DNA of 10,100 nucleotides. It comes from Thiobacillus sp. UBA2186 (GTDB lineage Bacteria > Pseudomonadota > Gammaproteobacteria > Burkholderiales > Thiobacillaceae). A model generated the notes under the pieces. That model was not told where the DNA came from. It worked only from the letters and a program-made list of their open reading frames with translations, and searched no databases. The stretch spans positions 1 through 10,100 of the forward strand of contig DCVO01000161.1 in NCBI GenBank assembly GCA_002327405.1, given 5' to 3'. Below are positions 5,549 through 10,100 of this stretch, piece by piece. Both the position numbers and the translations under genes were made by a program. Within the stretch, counting starts at the first letter, position 1. Every line of letters begins with the position of its first letter.

Positions 5549-6990
5549 CAGAGCAGAATCAGCGTGGCCAGGCCAAGAAAGATGAAGAAGCCCATGCTGT
5601 CGGTGGTGGCGGTAAGCAGCACGGAGGAGCCGAGGGCCGGATCGCGGTTCATGCGTTCCATGAGCAGGGGGATGAAGATGCCGGCCAGCGCGGCGAGCAG
5701 CAGGTTGAGCAGCATGGCGAGCGCCATCACCCCGCCCAGGGCCGCGTTATCGTAAAGCAGCCAGGCGAAGGCGCCGACCGCCATCCCCCAGACCACGCCG
5801 TTGAGCATTGCGACGCCGAGTTCCTTGAGCAACAGCCTGCGGGTGTTGGCGGGATTGATCTGGCCGAGCGCCAGGCCGCGGATGATGAGTGCCGTGGTCT
5901 GGTTGCCGGAGTTGCCGCCGATGCCGGCGATGATGGGCATGAGCGCGGCAAGCGCGGCGAGCTTTTCGATGCTGCCTTCGAACACGCCGATCACGCGCGA
6001 TGCGATGAAGGCGGTGACGAGGTTGATGGCGAGCCAGGCCCAGCGATTGCGCGCTGCGCGCCATACCGTGGAGAACAGGTCTTCCTCTTCCCTCAGGCCG
6101 GCCATCGACAGCATGTCGGCCTCCGAGGATTCGCGGATGTAGTCCAGCACCGCATCCACGGTGAGGCGGCCGATCAGGCGTTTTTGCTGATCCACCACAG
6201 GCGCCATCACCAGGTCGTAGCGTTCGAATGCCTGCGCGGCTTCGTGTGCGTCGTCGTCCGGGTGGAAACTGACGAAATCCTCGATCATGACTGCCGCGAC
6301 TGTAGCGTCCGGTTCGGTCGTCAGCAGCCGCTTCAAGGGCAACACGCCGATGAGATGGTCGTCGCGCTCGACCACAAACAGCTTGTCGAGCTGGTCGGGC
6401 AGTTCGCCCAGCCGGCGCAGGTAGCGCAGCGCCACTTCCAGGGTGACGTCGGCGCGGATGGTGACCATTTCGTAGTCCATCAGTGCGCCGACGGCGTCCT
6501 CGGGGAAGGACAGCGCGGATTGCAGGCGCGCGCGTTTCCGCGCATCGAGCGAGGTCAGCAGTTCCTGGATGACGTCCCGCGGCAGGTCGGGCGCGAGATC
6601 GGCGATCTCGTCGGTGTCGAGGGTTTCCGCCGCCGCCAGCAGTTCGGCATTGTCCATGCTGGCGATGAGCGACTCGCGCACCGAATCGGACACTTCCACC
6701 AGAATTTCGCCGTCGCGCTCGGCCTTGACCAGGTCCCACACCGTCAGGCGCTGGTCCAGCGGCAGCGCCTCGAGGATGTGGGCGACGTCGGCCGGGTGCA
6801 GCTCGTCCAGCTTTTTCTGCAGTTCGGCGAGGTTCTGCTTGTGCACCAGCGACTCGACCAGGTCCTGGCGCGGCCCGCCCTGGCGATGGACAAGATTCTC
6901 CACCAGCTTCTGCTTGGCGAGCAGGGCCTGCACCTGGTGGAGATGCTCTTCCAGGCTTTCGTGCTGGAGGGTGTCGTATTCTTCGGTCAT
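5548..6990 (-). CDS. mgtE: Magnesium transporter MgtE
   Basis: A 480-residue Mg2+ channel/transporter of the inner membrane. Order of parts: an N-terminal leader with a duplicated motif (LVENLVHRQ 29-37, LVESLVHKQ 44-52), the MgtE N helical-bundle domain (about 55-165), two CBS domains (about 170-290) that sense cytosolic Mg2+, and five membrane helices from about residue 315. Diagnostic motifs are PIIAGIGGNSGNQTTALIIRG (352-372) and D464 in TTDSMGFF, the position of the pore aspartate that binds Mg2+. I prefer ATG 6990; an in-frame ATG at 7029 exists, but the extra 13 residues look like leader and would cover a TAAAAT box at 7014-7019. Neither start has a clear ribosome binding site. The gene lies 54 bp after mtgA and its TGA overlaps the msbA ATG. 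Confidence 0.93.
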   Translation of the reverse strand: MTEEYDTLQHESLEEHLHQVQALLAKQKLVENLVHRQGGPRQDLVESLVHKQNLAELQKKLDELHPADVAHILEALPLDQRLTVWDLVKAERDGEILVEVSDSVRESLIASMDNAELLAAAETLDTDEIADLAPDLPRDVIQELLTSLDARKRARLQSALSFPEDAVGALMDYEMVTIRADVTLEVALRYLRRLGELPDQLDKLFVVERDDHLIGVLPLKRLLTTEPDATVAAVMIEDFVSFHPDDDAHEAAQAFERYDLVMAPVVDQQKRLIGRLTVDAVLDYIRESSEADMLSMAGLREEEDLFSTVWRAARNRWAWLAINLVTAFIASRVIGVFEGSIEKLAALAALMPIIAGIGGNSGNQTTALIIRGLALGQINPANTRRLLLKELGVAMLNGVVWGMAVGAFAWLLYDNAALGGVMALAMLLNLLLAALAGIFIPLLMERMNRDPALGSSVLLTATTDSMGFFIFLGLATLILL

Positions 6991-7013
6991 GGCGCGCGGC
7001 AAAAATTTGCGCC

Positions 7014-7019
7014 ATTTTA
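7014..7019 (-). promoter_or_regulatory. Possible -10 box before mgtE
   Basis: TAAAAT on the minus strand, 23 bases before the preferred mgtE start, has the same placement as the box before aroE (8574-8579). No recognisable -35 hexamer is found 16-18 bp upstream, so this is a weak call. If real, it gives a leader of about 17 bases and supports the start at 6990. Confidence 0.25.
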
Positions 7020-7044
7020 ACGCGGGCATACGCCCAGGCCAGGA

Positions 7045-7743
7045 TTATTTCGGTACTTGCACCTGATGCATCCGCTTCGAAATCGCATTCACGCGGCGGG
7101 CGAATTTGGCCGAGGCGCGGTTGTTCTCATACCAGCGCGGGTTGGGCACCATGGCTGCGAGTGCGGCGGCTTGTCCGCGCGTGAGCCCGGCTGCAGGCTT
7201 TTTGAAATAGCGGCGCGAGGCTGCTTCGGCGCCGTAAATGCCGTTGCCCCATTCGATGATGTTCAGGTACACCTCCAGAATGCGTCGCTTGCTCCAGGTG
7301 GTTTCGATCATGAGGGTGATGATCGCTTCCTGGCCCTTGCGCACGAAACTGCGGTCGGATGAGAGGAACAGGTTTTTCGCCAGCTGCTGGCTGATGGTGG
7401 AGCCGCCCGCGACCAGGCGGCCCTTTTTCAGGTTCTTTTCCACCGCCTTCTGGATGCCCTCGATGTCGAAGCCTTCGTGGTCGAGGAATCTGGCGTCCTC
7501 CGCCGCGATGATGGCGCGCTTGAGGTGAATGGAAATTTTTTCGTAGGGCACCCATTGGTGGCGCAATTCGGCTTGCGGCGTTTTTTCATGCAGGCGCGCG
7601 AGACCGGCCTGCATGAATGCGCTGGAAGTCGGGTTGTGGTCGATCCACCACAATACATGGGCGAACACCCACACCTGCCAGGCCATGAACAGACCAAGCA
7701 GGATGAGCGCGGCACGCCACAATCCTCCCCAGATGGCTTTCAT
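7045..7743 (-). CDS. mtgA: Monofunctional biosynthetic peptidoglycan transglycosylase
   Basis: A 232-residue GT51 glycosyltransferase that polymerises lipid II into glycan strands, anchored in the inner membrane by one N-terminal helix (about residues 8-33) with the catalytic domain in the periplasm. Conserved GT51 motifs in order: AAEDARFLDHEGFD (80-93) with the catalytic glutamate E82, GGSTISQQLAKNLF (113-126), RKGQEAIITLMIE (135-147) with the second glutamate E147, and KRRILEVYLNIIEWGNGIYG (152-171). No transpeptidase domain follows, so it is MtgA rather than a bifunctional PBP; the length matches E. coli MtgA (242). The start at 7743 overlaps the aroE stop as ATGA, a typical coupled junction; an upstream in-frame Met at 7800 would overlap aroE by about 60 bases and is unlikely. 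Confidence 0.95.
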   Translation of the reverse strand: MKAIWGGLWRAALILLGLFMAWQVWVFAHVLWWIDHNPTSSAFMQAGLARLHEKTPQAELRHQWVPYEKISIHLKRAIIAAEDARFLDHEGFDIEGIQKAVEKNLKKGRLVAGGSTISQQLAKNLFLSSDRSFVRKGQEAIITLMIETTWSKRRILEVYLNIIEWGNGIYGAEAASRRYFKKPAAGLTRGQAAALAAMVPNPRWYENNRASAKFARRVNAISKRMHQVQVPK

Positions 7744-8549
7744 GCGGAAGTTCTGAGTTTCTGGATGACGGGCTCCGTGTCGGGGCGAACGCCGCGCCAC
7801 AGGTAGAAGCTTTCCGCCGCCTGCTCGACCAGCATGCCGAGCCCGTCGGCGACAGTCCCGGCACCGTGCTGTCGGGCCCAGGCCATGAAGGGGGTTTCGG
7901 TGCCGTACATCATGTCGTAGGCCAGCGCGCCCGGGTTGAATAGCTGATCCGGCAAGGGCGGCAGTTCGCCTTTCAGGCTGGCGGCGGTGGCATTGATGAC
8001 GATGTCGAAGCTTTGCTCCATCAGCGCCTCGTAGGGAGCAGGCACGAGTTTGTTGTCGAAAAGTTCGGCAAGCTGCTGTGCTTTTTCGACTGTGCGGTTG
8101 GCCAGAACCAGGATGGCAGGATATTCCGCCAATACAGGGGCGATCGCTCCGCGTGCCGCACCGCCTGCGCCCATCAGGAGGATGCGTTTGTTTTTCAGCG
8201 ACCGTTTCAGGTTGATGGTCAGGTCCCGCACCAGGCCGGCGCCGTCGGTGTTGTCGCCGAGAATCTCGCCGTTTTCGAATTTCAGCGTGTTGACCGCACC
8301 GGCTGCCTCGGCCCGTGCCGTCCTGGTGCGGGCATAGCGGAAGGCTTCTTCCTTGAAAGGGACGGTGACATTCAAGCCTTTGCCGCCTGTTTGGCGAAAG
8401 GCTTCGATGGTTTCGACGAACCCGTCCAGCGGCGCCAGCAGGCGCTCGTAGCTTATGTCCTGACCGGTCTGGCTCGCGAATTCGGCGTGGATCTGCGGGG
8501 ATTTGGAGTGGGCGACGGGGTTGCCCACCACGGCGTATTTGTCGGTCAT
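7740..8549 (-). CDS. aroE: Shikimate dehydrogenase (NADP+)
   Basis: A 269-residue cytosolic enzyme that reduces 3-dehydroshikimate to shikimate with NADPH, the fourth step towards chorismate and aromatic amino acids. Visible: the substrate-binding serines in HSKSP (S15, S17), NVTVPFKE with the catalytic lysine K66, N87 in GAVNTL, D102 in GDNTDGAG, the nucleotide-binding GAGGAARG (127-134) and ANRT (150-153), where the arginine suggests NADP preference. The length agrees with AroE (about 272), not with the broader YdiB or SDH-like proteins. The gene lies 46 bp after the rhodanese gene and overlaps mtgA by 4 bp (ATGA). No strong ribosome binding site precedes ATG 8549; a TAAAAT box lies 25 bases upstream. 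Confidence 0.96.
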   Translation of the reverse strand: MTDKYAVVGNPVAHSKSPQIHAEFASQTGQDISYERLLAPLDGFVETIEAFRQTGGKGLNVTVPFKEEAFRYARTRTARAEAAGAVNTLKFENGEILGDNTDGAGLVRDLTINLKRSLKNKRILLMGAGGAARGAIAPVLAEYPAILVLANRTVEKAQQLAELFDNKLVPAPYEALMEQSFDIVINATAASLKGELPPLPDQLFNPGALAYDMMYGTETPFMAWARQHGAGTVADGLGMLVEQAAESFYLWRGVRPDTEPVIQKLRTSA

Positions 8550-8573
8550 GGCGCGCTCGGGTGAATGCGCGGC

Positions 8574-8579
8574 ATTTTA
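8574..8579 (-). promoter_or_regulatory. Possible -10 box before aroE
   Basis: TAAAAT on the minus strand, 25 bases before the aroE ATG, lies in the 46-bp gap after the rhodanese gene. No good -35 hexamer lies 16-18 bp upstream. It may give aroE its own start in addition to read-through from the rhodanese promoter. Confidence 0.25.
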
Positions 8580-8595
8580 CCTGAGAGAAGCGGCC

Positions 8596-9051
8596 TTATT
8601 TTTGTATCCAGGGCAGACCGCGTGCCTTCCAGCCGTTGATCTCGCCGCGGTGCCTCGTGGCGGAGTTGATGTCGCCCTCGAATCCTTCCTGCACGTTGTA
8701 ACTGTCGCGATAACCCGCCAGCGTGGCGGCTTCGGCGGCGAGGTGCGAGCGATGGCCGTTGCGGCTGATGAACAGCGTCAGGGTCTCGGTATCTACGGAC
8801 TGCCTCAGTTGGTTGGGGAAATGCGGGTTGGTTTGCCAGTTGGGGTAGCTCATCCACTCGACGTGCACTGCGCCGGGGATTGTGCCGGCCAACTCCAGTT
8901 CGGCGCGAGAGCGCACGTCGACGAGACGCGAGCCGGGCGCCAGGTTCAGTACCTCGGCTGCCTCATCCGGGGCCAGCATCCCTTCGTAGGGCAAGCCTGC
9001 CGATTCTGCACGCTGTTGCGCTGCGGCGAGAATGTCTGTGAGTCGTCCCAT
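8596..9051 (-). CDS. Rhodanese-like protein lacking the catalytic cysteine
   Basis: A 151-residue single-domain rhodanese-like protein, probably cytosolic (no signal peptide seen). The fold is recognisable from LVDVRSRAELELAGTIPGA (43-61), the active-loop region LTLFISRNGHRS (91-102) and YNVQEGFEGD (118-127), with the end GWKARGLPW common in a family of small betaproteobacterial rhodaneses. In active rhodaneses the loop begins with the persulfide-forming cysteine (CRxGxRS); here that place is S96 (codon AGC). The whole protein has no cysteine at all, so sulfur transfer by the normal mechanism is not possible; a binding or regulatory role is more likely. The start at 9051 has no clear ribosome binding site but lies about 20 bases after the predicted transcription start of a good sigma70 promoter. 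It is first in the minus-strand gene run and divergent from glnA. Confidence 0.9.
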   Translation of the reverse strand: MGRLTDILAAAQQRAESAGLPYEGMLAPDEAAEVLNLAPGSRLVDVRSRAELELAGTIPGAVHVEWMSYPNWQTNPHFPNQLRQSVDTETLTLFISRNGHRSHLAAEAATLAGYRDSYNVQEGFEGDINSATRHRGEINGWKARGLPWIQK

Positions 9052-9078
9052 GTCTAAACACTATTCGGTTACAGTATG

Positions 9079-9106
9079 ATTATATGCGCGCCTGCGTCCA
9101 AGGCAA
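9079..9106 (-). promoter_or_regulatory. sigma70 promoter for the rhodanese gene (minus strand)
   Basis: Read on the minus strand, TTGCCT (9106-9101; 4 of 6) is separated by 16 bp from a perfect TATAAT (9084-9079). Transcription would begin near 9072, giving a leader of about 20 bases before ATG 9051. The -35 box touches the first NtrC-type palindrome (9106-9122), so a protein bound there could influence this promoter. Confidence 0.7.
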
Positions 9107-9122
9107 GCACCATTACGGTGCA
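9106..9122. promoter_or_regulatory. NtrC-type binding site, distal (glnA enhancer site 1)
   Basis: A perfect inverted repeat GCACC-N5-GGTGC (9107-9121) flanked by A on both sides matches the NtrC consensus TGCACC-N5-GGTGCA at 16 of 17 positions, counting the spacer as free. Its centre is about 128 bp upstream of the predicted glnA start point and 31 bp (three helical turns) from the next site, much like the E. coli glnA enhancer pair at about -140 and -108. Confidence 0.75.
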
Positions 9123-9136
9123 TATTGACAATGAAG

Positions 9137-9153
9137 TGCACAAATACAGTGCA
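9137..9153. promoter_or_regulatory. NtrC-type binding site, proximal (glnA enhancer site 2)
   Basis: The inverted repeat TGCAC-N7-GTGCA fits the 17-bp NtrC half-site layout, with the inner C and G positions changed. Its centre is about 97 bp upstream of the predicted sigma54 start point. Together with the distal site it forms a typical enhancer for NtrC oligomers. Confidence 0.7.
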
Positions 9154-9185
9154 TTTGATCCGCTTGCTTTTGGACGAACACCTTG

Positions 9186-9201
9186 TGGCACAATACTTGA
9201 A
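9186..9201 (+). promoter_or_regulatory. Imperfect second sigma54-like element
   Basis: TGGCAC-N5-TTGAA matches the sigma54 consensus except that the -12 GC is GA. It lies exactly 30 bp upstream of the good sigma54 promoter and shares GTGGCACA with it. It may be a decayed duplicate or a binding decoy; activity is doubtful because the -12 GC is a key element. Confidence 0.35.
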
Positions 9202-9215
9202 TTGTATTTTTAGGG

Positions 9216-9231
9216 TGGCACAGTTCCTGCA
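9216..9231 (+). promoter_or_regulatory. sigma54 (RpoN) promoter of glnA
   Basis: TGGCAC-N5-CTGCA matches the -24/-12 consensus TGGCAC-N5-TTGCA at all but one position and keeps the essential GG-N10-GC spacing. Transcription would begin near 9241-9242, giving a leader of about 47 bases before ATG 9289. With the two upstream NtrC sites this predicts nitrogen-controlled expression of glnA. Confidence 0.85.
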
Positions 9232-9288
9232 AGGGAGACTGCCGTCGTTTTGTTTTCAAATTCTGTTGATTCTTAGGAGAGCACTACC

Positions 9289-10100
9289 ATGGCGGTCGCC
9301 AATGTACTGAAAATGATCAAGGACAACGAAGCCAAATTCGTTGACCTGCGCTTTACCGACACCAAGGGCAAGGAGCAGCACGTTTCCATCCCCTCGCGCA
9401 TTGTGACCGAAGAGTGGTTCGAAGACGGCCACCCCTTCGATGGTTCTTCCATTGCCGGCTGGAAAGGCATCCAGGCTTCCGACATGCTGCTGAAAGCCGA
9501 TCCGGACACCGCCTTCATGGACCCGTTCTTCGACGAGTCCACCCTGGTGCTGACCTGCGACGTCATCGAGCCGTCCGACGGCAAAGGCTATGACCGCGAC
9601 CCGCGTTCCGTTGCGCGCCGCGCAGAAGCCTATCTCAAGTCCACCGGCATCGGCGACACCGCCTACTTCGGTCCCGAGCCCGAATTCTTCATTTTCGATT
9701 CCGTGACCTGGCATGCCGACATGTCCGGTTGCCACGTGACCCTGCGTTCCGAAGAAGCCTCCTGGTCCTCCAAGGAGCAGACCGAAGCCGGCAACACCGG
9801 CCACCGTCCCGGCGTCAAGGGCGGCTACTTCCCGGTTCCGCCTGTCGATTCCCTGCAGGACATCCGTGCCGCCATGGTGCTGGCCCTCGAAGAGATCGGC
9901 ATCCCGGTCGAAGTGTTCCACCACGAAGTGGCGACCGCCGGCCAGTGCGAAATCGGCACCGTGTTCAACACCCTGACCCGCCGCGCCGACTGGACCCAGA
10001 CCCTGAAGTACGTGGTGCAGAACGTGGCCCATGCCTACGGCAAGACCGCCACCTTCATGCCCAAGCCCATCGTCGGCGACAACGGTTCCGGCATGCACGT
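9289..10100 (+). CDS. glnA: Glutamine synthetase type I, N-terminal part (3' end outside window)
   Basis: The gene runs off the right edge; 270 full codons are visible of the roughly 470 usual for type I enzymes. GlnA joins ammonia to glutamate with ATP and is the main ammonia-assimilation enzyme; it acts as a cytosolic dodecamer. Visible: the N-terminal beta-grasp domain with FDGSSIAGW (50-58), the metal-binding E130 and E132 in FGPEPEFF, E213 and E221 in HHEVATAGQCEIG (numbered one above E. coli), and NGSGMH with H270 near the edge. The start at 9289 has a strong ribosome binding site AGGAGA (9275-9280) with 8 bases of spacing. The adenylylation site lies beyond the window. A sigma54 promoter and two NtrC-type sites upstream indicate control by nitrogen supply. 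Confidence 0.98.
   Translation, partial: MAVANVLKMIKDNEAKFVDLRFTDTKGKEQHVSIPSRIVTEEWFEDGHPFDGSSIAGWKGIQASDMLLKADPDTAFMDPFFDESTLVLTCDVIEPSDGKGYDRDPRSVARRAEAYLKSTGIGDTAYFGPEPEFFIFDSVTWHADMSGCHVTLRSEEASWSSKEQTEAGNTGHRPGVKGGYFPVPPVDSLQDIRAAMVLALEEIGIPVEVFHHEVATAGQCEIGTVFNTLTRRADWTQTLKYVVQNVAHAYGKTATFMPKPIVGDNGSGMH

Noticed and set aside
7744..7800. Longer N-terminus of MtgA starting at 7800
   Set aside because: It would overlap aroE by about 60 bp; the ATGA junction at 7743 gives a normal N-terminal membrane anchor.
9125..9150. Perfect TTGACA (9125-9130) as a second, sigma70 promoter for glnA
   Set aside because: The best -10 candidate, TACAGT at 9145-9150, is only 14 bp away and nothing suitable lies at 16-18 bp; the hexamer is also inside the NtrC enhancer region.
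9256..10098. Minus-strand open frame of 280 codons opposite glnA
   Set aside because: Gly-His-Val-rich shadow of the conserved glnA coding sequence, with no recognisable motif.

Overview
The window reads as an ordinary, densely coded, GC-rich chromosomal segment of a betaproteobacterium. The gene types, the order ahcY / holin-IV-like protein / metF, and the NtrC-sigma54 arrangement before glnA fit Betaproteobacteria best. A Nitrosomonadales-type lineage (sulfur oxidiser, iron oxidiser or methylotroph) is a guess. There are no phage genes, transposases, CRISPR arrays, rRNA or tRNA genes visible.

Layout. At 1-1715 (+) lies the end of a methionine-cycle operon: the C-terminal third of ahcY, a small membrane protein of the phage-holin-IV/YvlD type, and metF. 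Between the convergent ends of metF and the next gene (1699-1826) is an unusual small repeat element: six perfect GGGATTA heptamers, a GC-rich 9-bp hairpin, then an inverted, decayed heptamer array. The stop codons of both flanking genes lie inside or at the edge of the arrays.

From 9051 down to 1817 seven genes run on the minus strand: a rhodanese-like protein, aroE, mtgA, mgtE, msbA, a TtcA-like PP-loop ATPase and a class V alanine/serine-glyoxylate aminotransferase. Three junctions overlap (ATGA between aroE and mtgA, TGATG between mgtE and msbA, 8 bp between msbA and the ttcA-like gene), so aroE to the ttcA-like gene probably forms one or two translationally coupled units. The contents are mixed: aromatic precursor synthesis (aroE), cell envelope (mtgA, msbA), Mg2+ uptake (mgtE) and RNA sulfur modification (ttcA-like).

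At 9289 (+) glnA (glutamine synthetase type I) begins and runs off the right edge. The 237-bp region between the divergent rhodanese gene and glnA is rich in signals: a good sigma70 promoter facing the rhodanese gene, two NtrC-type palindromes 31 bp apart, a near-perfect sigma54 -24/-12 promoter for glnA and a second, imperfect sigma54-like element 30 bp upstream of it.

I found no obvious new multi-gene system. The points most worth a second look are the heptamer inverted-repeat element at the metF end, the cysteine-free rhodanese, the shared NtrC/sigma70 control region, and the divergent TtcA relative.
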